From positions 1-61,149 of the forward strand of contig NZ_JAHQUY010000008.1 of NCBI RefSeq assembly GCF_019052365.1: a DNA stretch of 61,149 bases. Reading direction: 5' to 3'. This DNA is from Leyella stercorea. GTDB lineage: Bacteria > Bacteroidota > Bacteroidia > Bacteroidales > Bacteroidaceae. This document shows, piece by piece, positions 1 to 8,385 of the stretch. Within the stretch, counting starts at the first letter, position 1. Every line of letters begins with the position of its first letter. The position numbers were made by a program, and so were the translations under genes. The notes under the pieces were generated by a model. The model ran no database searches and was not told where the DNA came from. It was given only the letters and a program-made list of their open reading frames with translations.

Positions 1-40
1 CGTTTATGCGACTGCGTCGCATTCTTCTGCAAACTTAGAG

Positions 41-115
41 TGAAATCTGTGGGAGTATATCTCAGCAGAGTGAAATCTGTGGGAGAACATCTCAGCAGAA
101 TGGAATCTGTGGGAG
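41..115. repeat. 30-base tandem repeat, 2.5 copies
   Basis: Two complete 30-base units and a partial third lie head to tail, each starting TGAAATCTGTGGGAG (the third TGGAATCTGTGGGAG). Diverged single copies recur near 5808, 6157 and 6326, always in intergenic DNA, so this is a dispersed family of this genome. Its function is unknown. Confidence 0.8.
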
Positions 116-312
116 CGCTCCGCATTGGCACGCTTTTTGCCAAGACGATATTTGTCGTTTTTGACCCTCCATATTTCGCGAAAAATCAAAAACAAAATCC
201 GTCGTCGGTTTTTCGCGAGTTTTGAGCACGTTCGGAGTGTGCAAGCATAAACACATGGCGCACAACACCTTACAACGTTAGACGCCAAAGTGTGCAGTTT
301 TCGCTTCAGCAA

Positions 313-431
313 AACCGAACTTTTCGTGAGACTTTACCATGTAAAAGCATAGCTCTTACCATGTAAAAGCATAGCTATTACCGTGTAAAAGCATAGCTAT
401 TACCATGTAAAGTCTCACGAAAAGTTTGGTT
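313..431. repeat. Inverted repeat enclosing a 22-base tandem array
   Basis: A 24-base arm at 313-336 is repeated in reverse complement at 408-431 with one mismatch. Between them lie three 22-base direct repeats starting at 334, 356 and 378, with core TACCATGTAAAAGCATAGCT, and a truncated fourth that runs into the right arm. The whole could fold into a long hairpin with a repetitive loop. It could be a small non-autonomous element, a hairpin RNA gene or a protein-binding array; the sequence does not decide. Confidence 0.8.
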
Positions 432-717
432 TTTCTATGTTTTTCCACTAAAAACCCTCAGATTTTATTGTCTTTCGTCCTACTTTCGCCTTTTTAAACC
501 CCAAAACACGACTTCCATTTCTCCAGAATGAACTTTTTCGCTGCACTCACTTGTACTATATTTGCATGGGGTTTGGCGGAGGGTCACAAAGTTTTTTTGA
601 GAAATTTTCAGAGCGCAGAAGTCAGCTTCCACAGAACTGTATCCTCGTACATTAGTATCTTATTAAATTCGTGAGCTAACTATTTAATCAACAAAATGCA
701 ATTTTATTGCAAATAAA

Positions 718-749
718 TTTGTAATTTCATTTAATTACTATTAACTTTG
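718..749 (+). promoter_or_regulatory. Bacteroidota promoter for the lipoprotein gene
   Basis: A TTTG box at 718-721 and TAACTTTG at 742-749 are separated by 20 bases, an exact match to the Bacteroidota housekeeping pattern. Transcription would start near 756, giving a leader of roughly 110 bases before the ATG at 865. Confidence 0.75.
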
Positions 750-864
750 CATCAACAAACCTAAGTGCTATTTTTTGTGCTGACCATACAGCTCACCCAC
801 GTGAATAAAGGAGCGGAATCGAAAAGCTATGTGAGTAGAGAAAAAAACTTAACCCTAATTAATT

Positions 865-1680
865 ATGTCCAAAACTAAATTTATAGTATTTATCGGAATT
901 ATAATAGCAAGTTTCGTTGCTACGTTTTCGTCATGCCAAAATGATTCAACAGAAAACATTGAGCATTACTCTGACGAATCTTCCAACGCCTTTGTACGCC
1001 TTCTCTGCAAAAATATGAACGAGTTTCTTAATCAAGATCTGATAGAAGGAGTGAACGGAGCTAATTTCTATACCCAAACCCGTGCAACCTTAGAAACACA
1101 TACCGTTCCTACATCCGAAAACATAAAACCAATTTATGTAAATCTTAAATTTAAAGATACACCGATAAATTTTAAAGACTTAAAAACTCCCAAACAAATT
1201 GTTGAATTAGTAGGAAATACTGGAGCAAAATTAAGTCTCATAAAAGACGAATCGTGTGATGGGATGTTATTGATATCTGATATTGAAACAAAACAAGCAC
1301 TGAATCCATTAATTTCCAGTAGCAAGCAATATCTCTATGAAAAAGGTTTTACTGAGGACGAAATCCAAGATATGTTACAGGAAAATGATGCCGATGAATC
1401 TGAAATAGTTCCTTTTGTTACTGCATTAATAAAAGAAGAATATGCACAACAGAAATTCTCACAAAACACAGTCAATAACTCTTGGGAAAACATTAAACCC
1501 TATGTTAGATGTCTAGGAGATGCCTTAGGAGTTGATGCTATATATGCACTATCACAATCAACAGCTAAAAATTGGAGTAAGGCAGTATTAAAAAGAGTAT
1601 TCAAGACAGTTGCTAAGAAAATGTACGGACCAATCGGGGTACTGATATTTACTATCGAATTTGCAAGATGTGCTTCATGA
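865..1680 (+). CDS. Exported lipoprotein with bacteriocin-like C-terminus
   Basis: I do not recognise a named family. The 271-residue protein starts with a hydrophobic signal and a lipobox-like FSSC at about residue 24, so it should be a lipid-anchored envelope protein. The middle (residues 35-200) is polar and acidic. The last 56 residues differ: they begin at Cys216, contain a basic amphipathic stretch (WSKAVLKRVFKTVAKK), then MYGPIGVLIFTIEFA, and end near Cys269. Such a cationic, Gly-containing, hydrophobic tail flanked by cysteines resembles secreted membrane-active peptides. The stop overlaps the start of the next gene (ATGA), implying translational coupling with a small membrane protein. 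Toxin-immunity function is inference. Confidence 0.8.
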   Translation: MSKTKFIVFIGIIIASFVATFSSCQNDSTENIEHYSDESSNAFVRLLCKNMNEFLNQDLIEGVNGANFYTQTRATLETHTVPTSENIKPIYVNLKFKDTPINFKDLKTPKQIVELVGNTGAKLSLIKDESCDGMLLISDIETKQALNPLISSSKQYLYEKGFTEDEIQDMLQENDADESEIVPFVTALIKEEYAQQKFSQNTVNNSWENIKPYVRCLGDALGVDAIYALSQSTAKNWSKAVLKRVFKTVAKKMYGPIGVLIFTIEFARCAS

Positions 1681-1850
1681 AAGAGTTATTTAAACAGTTC
1701 CCGTTTGATATTATTATTGTATCACTTGCATACTTTATGGTAATTCGTGATACAATAATCACATGGAAACAAAACGGCATTAAATCAATTAAGACCAACT
1801 TGCTGATTTTGTTTCTTATGACTGTTATTGCCGTTTTATTGTATTGCTGA
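1677..1850 (+). CDS. Small two-helix membrane protein
   Basis: This protein of 57 residues, read from the ATG at 1677, has two hydrophobic segments (about residues 8-20 and 38-56) separated by a short basic loop (TWKQNGIKS). The start overlaps the stop of the lipoprotein gene as ATGA, so the two are coupled; an ATG nine bases further upstream is less attractive. Small membrane proteins beside genes with membrane-active tails often give immunity, but nothing in the sequence proves that role here. Confidence 0.65.
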   Translation: MKELFKQFPFDIIIVSLAYFMVIRDTIITWKQNGIKSIKTNLLILFLMTVIAVLLYC

Positions 1851-2183
1851 AATATAATTTACAATTCTGCTTACGCAGATTTATTGAAAATGTTGAGTGT
1901 ACCAATGCTAATGTAGGAGGGTACGGCATTCCTGCCGTACCCACGCAGCCACAAACCTCCAGGGGGTGCAGCTGTCTCAGCTGCACCAACAAAGCAGACG
2001 GCATTCATGTGCTTGGTTGGTGCACTTCATGGTCGGTGCACTTGAGACAAGTGCACCCCCTTGAATTGGGCCCTGCTTGTTCGGTCGGTGCACTTCTTGC
2101 TTTGGCAAGCGGTAAAGCCGAGCGGAGACAAGTGCACCCTTGAAATATCATAGAAAAACAACCAACATATCAGAAATTATTCG
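1851..2183. repeat. Dispersed hairpin repeats
   Basis: From about 1909 there is a block shared, with few differences, with about 5942-6040. It holds the hairpin GTACGGCATTCCTGCCGTAC (1921-1940) and the hairpin GGTGCAGCTG-TCT-CAGCTGCACC (1965-1987). A second family at about 2083-2145 has the ends GGTGCACTT and AAGTGCACC around a GGCAAGCGG core and recurs near 5680-5740 and 6240-6305. No gene is supported; the open frame through the block is repeat-derived. Confidence 0.75.
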
Positions 2184-2191
2184 TAACTTTG
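2184..2191 (+). promoter_or_regulatory. Possible -7 box of the glycosidase gene
   Basis: TAACTTTG matches the Bacteroidota -7 box, but there is no clear TTTG 19-21 bases upstream. Transcription from here would leave a leader of about 170 bases before the ATG at 2368. Confidence 0.35.
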
Positions 2192-2367
2192 CAGCGTCTA
2201 TTGTAGAATCATAGCTACTTGATTTTTGCAACACTGAAGCAAGCTGACTCTACAACATGACAAGGCGTGGAATGACAGACTATACTTCAAGAACTAACTA
2301 CTATCTTCTGTTACACAGGCTACTTTATTATTTATTACTAACTAAAAGTGTTGCAAAACCAAAGACA

Positions 2368-5300
2368 ATGAGTATTCGTTATCTTCTTTCATTGGCGCTG
2401 TTCGCTGCTGCTGGGGGGGGTATCTTCAGCATGGGCACAGACCAGTGACATCACTGCCTCGGCGAATGTAAACAACCCCGAGAGAGTGTACACCATCAGC
2501 AACTGCAACGGGCTGACGATGACACCGTACACCTCGCCTACACAAAAGAGCGAGAACGCAGGCAAGTTCGCTTTCTATGCCACAAGCACAGAAGGCCAGT
2601 ATCTCATCTATAACGTCGACAGCAAGGTGTGGGTCTCTTACGACCAGGCTTACAGCTACAGCAACGGTCCGAGCAAGGCTAAGCTCATCAGCGACAAGGC
2701 GAGTGCCCAGCCGTGGAAGGCTACAAAGACAACCGCGCAGAACGGCTCGGCTGCCTACGAGTTCCAGCCTATCACCTCTACCGGCAAGGCTGACAAGTAC
2801 ATGAACTGGCACGGCGGCGTCGACTTCAACCCGCTCGACAACAAAACCATCACCGTGGGCCTGTGGCAGGACAACGGCAAGCAGGACAACGGCAGCGCAT
2901 GGGTGCTGCAGGAGATGGTGTCGAACACGTACACCGTTAGCGGTGCAAGCGTCACAATCAACGGCAAGACATACAACGACGGCGAGACCATCACCGTAAG
3001 CGGTTCGCTGCTGCCGAGCGACGTCACCGCTCCCGAGAAGGAAGGCAAGTTCGCCACCGTACAGATCGATCCCGAGACAAAGACCATCACCGTAGCATAC
3101 TACGACCTGCCCACACTCGAGGACAGCGAGCCGTACACCAACGCATGGCTCTACCCTATTCAGCAGGACAAGGTGGGCGACGCGTCTGCATGGCATGAGA
3201 ACAACGTATACACATTGGGCAACAACGTGCTCCAGGCAAGCTTCCTCAACACCGAGAAGGCTATCTACTTCCTCGGCTCTAAGGCTATGAACCTCGTAGC
3301 TGGCACAGAGCCTTTCTACGTGAGCTTCGGTTCGGGCGTGAGCGTGGCAGCAAGCCAGATGACTCTCGGAAAGGTAGAGCTGGTAGACCTCGCTGCCGAG
3401 CCGAACGCCATCCGCGGCGCCAAGCACTATGCCGGCAAGGCCCTACAGGCTAACTACACATACTCGTACAACGGACAGCAAATCAGCATCGTATGGCGCG
3501 CCGTGCTGCGCTCGGGCAGCCACTACCTGCGCACCGAGATGGAACTCACTGGCGTAGACGACGTGGATATGTTCAGCATCATACCGATGTCGTACAAGGT
3601 GGACACCAAGGCTGCTGGCAGCAAGCCGAGCGCCATCGGCAACACACGCGGCAAGGTGGTTCTGAACGACAAGATATTCGCTGGTCTTGAGACTCCTACC
3701 GCTTTCAACACCGTAGAAGACGTGGCTAACACCGACTACTCTGTAATTCAGGGTATGTGGAGCCGCCACACCACTCTGAAGAAGGGCGACACATGGAAGG
3801 TGTCTGCCGTTGTGGGCCTCATCGCACAGGACGGCAAGCAGAGCTCGAAGAACATCCGCGAGACACAGAAGCGCCGTTCGTTCCTGGCTTACTCTGAGCG
3901 CGAGCGTGCTGTGCCTTGGCGTGCTAATCCCTGCTACATCAGCTGGTATGAGCTTAACATCGACCGCAACAACGCTGCTCCTGGCAGAGAGTACACAAAC
4001 ATGACTGCCGACGGCGTGCTCGACGTATTGGCACACTGGAAGAGCAGCCTCTGGGACCGCTACAACGTGGCTCCGAAGAACTTCGTTATCGACGACGGAT
4101 GGGACAACTACGGCACATGGACATTCCATAGCGGTTTCCCAAGAGAGATGCGCGACATTGCTTCGCAGGCTGCCGACATGGGCGCAAGCGTAGGTGCTTG
4201 GCTCGGTCCGGTAGGCGGCTACGGACAGAGCGGCGAATATCGTCGCAACTACTGGAAGAACAACGGCGGCATGCAGCTCTCTAACCCTAAATACTACGAC
4301 ACATTCCTCGCAGCAGCAACAAACCTCGTGAAGAACCAGCACGACGAGAACGGCAAGGGCTCGTTCGGCTTCTTCAAGTTCGACGGCATCTCTGCACAGG
4401 GTACAGCCGTTGGCCCCGACCCGGGCGACACCGGCAACGAGAACGCTGAGGGCATCATCCGTATGGAGCAGTACATCCGCGATAACCTCAAGGAGGACAT
4501 CTTCTTCAACACTACCGTAGGCACATGGGCTTCGCCGTTCTGGTACAAGATCACCGACGCTACATGGCGTCAGGACGCCGACTGGAAGAAGATCGGCACC
4601 AACCCGAACGACCGCGAAGCATGGATCACATATCGCGACATGCAGGTATATAACATCTACGTTACCGACTCTCCGCTCTGCCCGATCAACACGCTGATGA
4701 CTCACGGTTTCATCCTCACCGAGCACGGCGACGTGAGCAAGAACATGAACTACGAGAACGCTCTCAACGAGCTGCGCTGCGCATTCGCTTGCGGTAGCGG
4801 TATGGTAGAGCTCTACAACGACTATAAGCTCATGGACAACATCAACAACGGCAAGCTGTGGTCTGACCTCGCCGACCTCATCAAGTGGCAGAAGGACAAC
4901 GCTGACGTGCTGATGGACGCTCACTGGGTAGGTGGCAATCCGTGGAACGGCTACAGCCACGAGATATACGGCTGGGCAGCATGGAACGGCAAGAAGTCGA
5001 CACTCACCCTGCGCAACGGCGACACAAAGGCGAAGTCAATCACTCTCACTCTGCGTGAGGCTCTGGAGATTCCGGCTAACATCTCTGGCAAGATCGTCCT
5101 CACAAAGCCGTTCGACGACCAGGCAGCTTTGGAGGGTCTCACCGAGGGCGAGGCTATCGACATCGACCAGCAGCTCACACTCACTCTGCCTGCTAACAGC
5201 GTGTTCATGTTCGGCGGCGTAGATGCCGACCCGTCTTCTGCCATCAATGGCGTTGTGAACAGCAAGAATGAAAAAAAAACGCTCGCCGACACCACTCTTT

Positions 5301-5377
5301 ACGACCTGAGCGGTCGCAAAGCCACAAGCAAGCACGGCGTGCTCGTAAGTAACAACAAGAAATTCATAGTACGCTAA
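2368..5377 (+). CDS. Secreted GH36-like alpha-galactosidase, frameshifted in signal peptide
   Basis: A clan GH-D type glycoside hydrolase, most like family GH36, expected to cleave alpha-galactosides outside the cytoplasm. The ATG at 2368 encodes MSIRYLLSLALFAAAGG, then a run of eight G (2413-2420) shifts the frame and a stop follows at 2446. Removing one G gives a continuous protein of about 1002 residues with the signal peptide end VSSAWAQ. As written, the only open frame for the body starts at GTG 2486 and lacks export. Visible motifs are FVIDDGW, FFKFDG (likely nucleophile Asp codon at 4382) and WRQDAD (candidate acid/base). The C-terminus TLYDLSGRKATSKHGVLV resembles the sorting-like tail of Prevotella secreted proteins. 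Substrate is inferred; the frameshift is a switch or an error. Confidence 0.8.
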
Positions 5378-5410
5378 GTCTGACACTCGGACAAGCATAT
5401 AATAAAGACA

Positions 5411-5448
5411 AAGAGGAGCCTCGGCAAACACCGAGACTCCTCTTTTTT
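5411..5448 (+). terminator. Terminator of the glycosidase gene
   Basis: A strong GC-rich hairpin (AGAGGAGCCTCGG pairing with CCGAGACTCCTCT, one mismatch, loop CAAACA) is followed by a run of T. It lies 33 bases after the stop codon. Confidence 0.85.
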
Positions 5449-5462
5449 GCTTTAAACGTACC

Positions 5463-5655
5463 ATCCAGGGGGTGCAGCTGTCTCAGCTGCACCAACAAAG
5501 CAGACGGCATTCTTCAGGGGGTGCAGCTGTCTCAGCTGCACCAACAAAACAGACGGCATTCTTCAGGGGGTGCAGCTGCACCAACAAAGCTGATGACACT
5601 CTTCAGGGGGTGCAGCTGTCTCAGCTGCACCAACAAAGCAAACGGCATTCATGTG
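5463..5655. repeat. 49-base tandem repeat with palindromic core
   Basis: Four head-to-tail units carry the hairpin GGTGCAGCTG-TCT-CAGCTGCACC at 5471, 5520, 5569 and 5609. The spacing is 49, 49 and 40 bases because the third unit has lost nine bases of the hairpin. Each core is followed by CAACAAAGC and a CGGCATTC or similar end. There are no unique spacers, so this is not CRISPR. Confidence 0.85.
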
Positions 5656-6352
5656 CTGCCGGTTGGTGCACTGCTTGCTCGGTTGGTGCACTTCTTGCTC
5701 TGGCAAGCGGCAAAGCCGAGCGGAGACAAGTGCACCCCCTTGAAGACACCAAAAAAAATCCGTTTAATCCGATAAATCCGTTGTTGATTCTACGCACCCG
5801 AACCATCTGAAATTCGTGGGAAAACATCGCTGCTTGCGTTATATTAACAACGGATTTATCGGATTAAACGGATTCACTTGCGGCGTAGTTTTCGGATTAA
5901 ACGGATTCGTTGGCGGCGTAATTATCGGATTAAACGGATGCTAATGTAGGAGGATACGGCATTCCTGCCGTACCCACGCAGCCACTAACCTCCAGGGGGT
6001 GCAGCTGTCTCAGCTGCACCAACAAAGCAAACGGCATTCATGTACTCGGTTGGTGCACTTGAGACAAGTGCACCCCCTTGAAGGCACCAAAAAAATCCGT
6101 TTAATCCGATAAATCCGTTGTTGATTCTACGCACCCGAACCATCTGTGTGCATCTGTGAAATCCGTGGGAGAACACCGCAGCAGAAAACAGCGTGGAGGG
6201 TGGTCAAAACTACAAAATAGATACAGAGGGCACTGTTTGCTTGGTTGGTGCACTTCTTGCTCTGGCAAGCGGCAAAGCCGAGCGGAGACAAGTGCACCCC
6301 CTTGAAGGCACCCGAACAATCTGTGTGAAATCTGTGGGAGAACACCGCAGCA
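5656..6352. repeat. Cluster of dispersed intergenic repeats
   Basis: No gene is supported. The stretch holds further copies of the GGTGCAC...GTGCACC family (about 5680-5740 and 6240-6305), two copies of an AATCCGTTTAATCCGATAAA block (about 5757 and 6094), the reverse complement of that block near 5848-5876 with two short repeats of GGATTAAACGGAT after it, the block shared with 1909-2010 (about 5942-6040), and single TGAAATC(T/C)GTGGGAG copies. It separates two convergent genes and may act in termination or as a mobile-repeat landing site. Confidence 0.75.
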
Positions 6353-6361
6353 TGCCGCACC

Positions 6362-7705
6362 CTATACGATCGGCAGCGAGATGCCCTGTATCTTCTGATA
6401 GATATCGAGCGCGAAGATGTCGGTCATGCCCGAGATGAAGTCGATGACAGCCATGACACGCGTCTCGAAGTCGTCGCTGTTGATGTCGTACTGACTGCTG
6501 AAGCGCTTGCGCAACTGCTCCGAGTGGAACTTGCCGGGCTCGGTGGCAGCCTCGATGAGCGTATCCATCAGCGTCTCCATAATCTTATAACCCGACAACT
6601 CCACGTCGAGCACCGGCTTAGAGTTGTAGATGCGCTGCACGCTCACCTCGATGCAATGGCGGTAGGCGGCGCTCACGAGCGGAGACACATGGTCAATGAG
6701 CGAGCCCTGCAGCGAGCCTTCAAAAATCTCCTGTTCGTGCTGCACGAACGCCTTCGCACACTCGCTCTCGAGCAGTCCGATGGCGCAAGCACGCATATAC
6801 ACAATCTTCTCGTTGTTGTCGGTGATGCCCTCCTCGTCGATGCGGTTGAGGATATGGCGGCGTGCGTCGTCGCCGAAGAAGCCCAGCAGCAGACCGCTTG
6901 CCTCGTCGTAGGAGAGGATGCGCAGCTTGTGAGCGTCCTCGATGTCCATTATCTCGTAGCAGATGTCGTCGGCAGCCTCAACAAGATACACCAGCGGATG
7001 GCGTGCATAGCGCAGCGGTTCGCCCTCAGCCGAGAGGCGCAGCATGCCGAGGTCGTCGGCGATGCGCTGGAACGCCTCCTGCTCGAAGCAGAAGAAGCCG
7101 AACTTGCCCTTCTTGCCAGCGCACTCGCTCGAGTAAGGATACTTCACGATGGAAGCCAGCGTAGAGTAAGTCATCACGAAACCGCCGTCGCGGCGTCCGT
7201 GGAAGCGGTGCGTGAGCAGTCGGAAGGCGTTGGCGTTACCCTCGAAGTGCGTGAGGTCCTCCCACATCTGCGCCGACACACGAGACTTCAGCGCCAGTCC
7301 CCTACCCTCGCGGAAGAACGCCTGTATAGCCTTCTCGCCGGAGTGACCAAACGGCGGATTGCCCATGTCGTGCGCCAGACACGCCGTGCTCACGATGGTG
7401 CCAAGCTCCTCGAAGAGCGTACCAGAGAGTTCGGGACGAACACGCTTCAAGGCTCGCGCCACGTCGTTGCCAAGCGACATGCCCACGCTCGCCACTTCGA
7501 GCGAGTGAGTCAGTCGGTTGTGCACGAAGATGCTGCCCGGCAGCGGGAACACCTGTGTCTTGTTCTGCATGCGGCGGAAGGGCGCCGAGAAGATAAGGCG
7601 GTCGTAGTCGCGCTTGAACTCCGAGCGGTCGTCGTGGCGCTCAGGGTGGCGCAGCTCCTGTCCGAGACGCTTGTTAGATATGAGTTGTTGCCAGTTCATT
7701 GCCAT
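6362..7705 (-). CDS. dgt: dGTPase (dGTP triphosphohydrolase)
   Basis: An HD-domain enzyme that hydrolyses dGTP to deoxyguanosine and triphosphate in the cytoplasm, helping to set dNTP pools. At 447 residues it has the usual length for the family. Visible are HNRLTHSLEVA (His62/His67 region), the metal-binding HD pair in LAHDMGNPPFGH (His112, Asp113), and the later ADDICYEIMDIED motif. It is divergent from dut, a second nucleotide-pool enzyme, across a 180-base promoter region. The start at 7705 is favoured; a second Met lies two codons in. Confidence 0.93.
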   Translation of the reverse strand: MAMNWQQLISNKRLGQELRHPERHDDRSEFKRDYDRLIFSAPFRRMQNKTQVFPLPGSIFVHNRLTHSLEVASVGMSLGNDVARALKRVRPELSGTLFEELGTIVSTACLAHDMGNPPFGHSGEKAIQAFFREGRGLALKSRVSAQMWEDLTHFEGNANAFRLLTHRFHGRRDGGFVMTYSTLASIVKYPYSSECAGKKGKFGFFCFEQEAFQRIADDLGMLRLSAEGEPLRYARHPLVYLVEAADDICYEIMDIEDAHKLRILSYDEASGLLLGFFGDDARRHILNRIDEEGITDNNEKIVYMRACAIGLLESECAKAFVQHEQEIFEGSLQGSLIDHVSPLVSAAYRHCIEVSVQRIYNSKPVLDVELSGYKIMETLMDTLIEAATEPGKFHSEQLRKRFSSQYDINSDDFETRVMAVIDFISGMTDIFALDIYQKIQGISLPIV

Positions 7706-7732
7706 AGTGGTTTTGTTTTATCGTTTATAGCA

Positions 7733-7764
7733 CAAAATTAAAACTATTATTCCGAATAGACAAG
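7733..7764 (-). promoter_or_regulatory. Probable dgt promoter
   Basis: On the minus strand TAATTTTG (7740-7733) matches the -7 box, and CTTG at 7764-7761 is a near match to the upstream TTTG at the right 20-base distance. It would start transcription about 20 bases before the dgt ATG. Confidence 0.5.
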
Positions 7765-7837
7765 AAGATTGCGCAGTCGGCGTCGCCATTTCCAGTTTTT
7801 TAATACTCCAAAACGGCGTTATCTCGTTATAATTAAG

Positions 7838-7845
7838 TACTTTTG
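7838..7845 (+). promoter_or_regulatory. Probable dut -7 box
   Basis: TACTTTTG matches TAnnTTTG and lies 43 bases before the dut ATG. The upstream TTTG box is not evident at the expected distance, so the call rests on the -7 element and position. Confidence 0.45.
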
Positions 7846-7887
7846 CAGTTTGAAACATTACGTCATAAACTAAAATAGAAACACATA

Positions 7888-8325
7888 ATGGTAAAGATAA
7901 AGATAGTGAACCGCGGAACGCAGCAGCTTCCGGCGTACGCCACACCGCAGAGCGCAGGCATGGATCTGCGTGCCAACATCACCGAGCCCATCACCCTGCA
8001 GCCTATGGAGCGCCGCATCATCCCCACCGGACTGCACATTGCGCTGCCCGAAGGCTACGAGGCGCAGGTGCGTCCCCGTTCGGGCTTGGCCTTCAAGCAC
8101 GGCATCACCGTGCTCAACTCGCCCGGCACCATCGACGCCGACTATCGTGGCGAGCTGGGCGTGCTGCTCATCAACCTCTCTACCGAGCCTTTCGTTATTG
8201 AAGCCGGCGAGCGCATCGCACAGATGGTAATCGCACGCCACGAGCAGGGCGAGTTCTGCCTCGTTGAGGAACTCGACGAGACCGAGCGCGGCGAGGGCGG
8301 ATACGGACATACCGGAGTGAAGTAA
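7888..8325 (+). CDS. dut: dUTP diphosphatase
   Basis: Trimeric dUTPase that converts dUTP to dUMP and pyrophosphate, keeping uracil out of DNA and feeding dTMP synthesis. All five family motifs are visible in 145 residues: [35 protein letters not shown] and the C-terminal GGYGHTG arm. It heads an apparent operon with the TPR, DUF4292 and EnvC-like genes, a gene order common in Bacteroidales. Confidence 0.97.
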   Translation: MVKIKIVNRGTQQLPAYATPQSAGMDLRANITEPITLQPMERRIIPTGLHIALPEGYEAQVRPRSGLAFKHGITVLNSPGTIDADYRGELGVLLINLSTEPFVIEAGERIAQMVIARHEQGEFCLVEELDETERGEGGYGHTGVK

Positions 8326-8385
8326 GCCTCCTACGGTTAGCCCTCCATCGGCAACTCACTTCCAAACAATTAAAGAAGAAGAAAA

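Larger units (their letters stand above)
1..717. other. Intergenic stretch, repeats only
   Basis: I see no convincing gene here. The short open frames have low-complexity or repeat-derived translations. The stretch holds the two repeat structures listed separately (41-115 and 313-431). The rest (116-312 and 432-717) shows no structure I can name. It ends at the promoter of the lipoprotein gene. Confidence 0.5.

Noticed and set aside
1844..2143. 99-residue frame through the repeat block, and similar frames at 5472-5827
   Set aside because: The translations are made of dispersed repeat units and are interrupted or changed in other copies.
3443..4960. 505-residue open frame antisense to the GH36-like gene, and similar long frames opposite other GC-rich genes (for example 8689-10188, 6524-7741, 14952-16568)
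   Set aside because: They lie fully opposite well-supported genes, have Val/Leu/Cys-rich shadow composition and no recognisable domains.
5463..5655. Possible CRISPR array
   Set aside because: The units are head-to-tail tandem repeats without unique spacers, and no cas gene is in the window.
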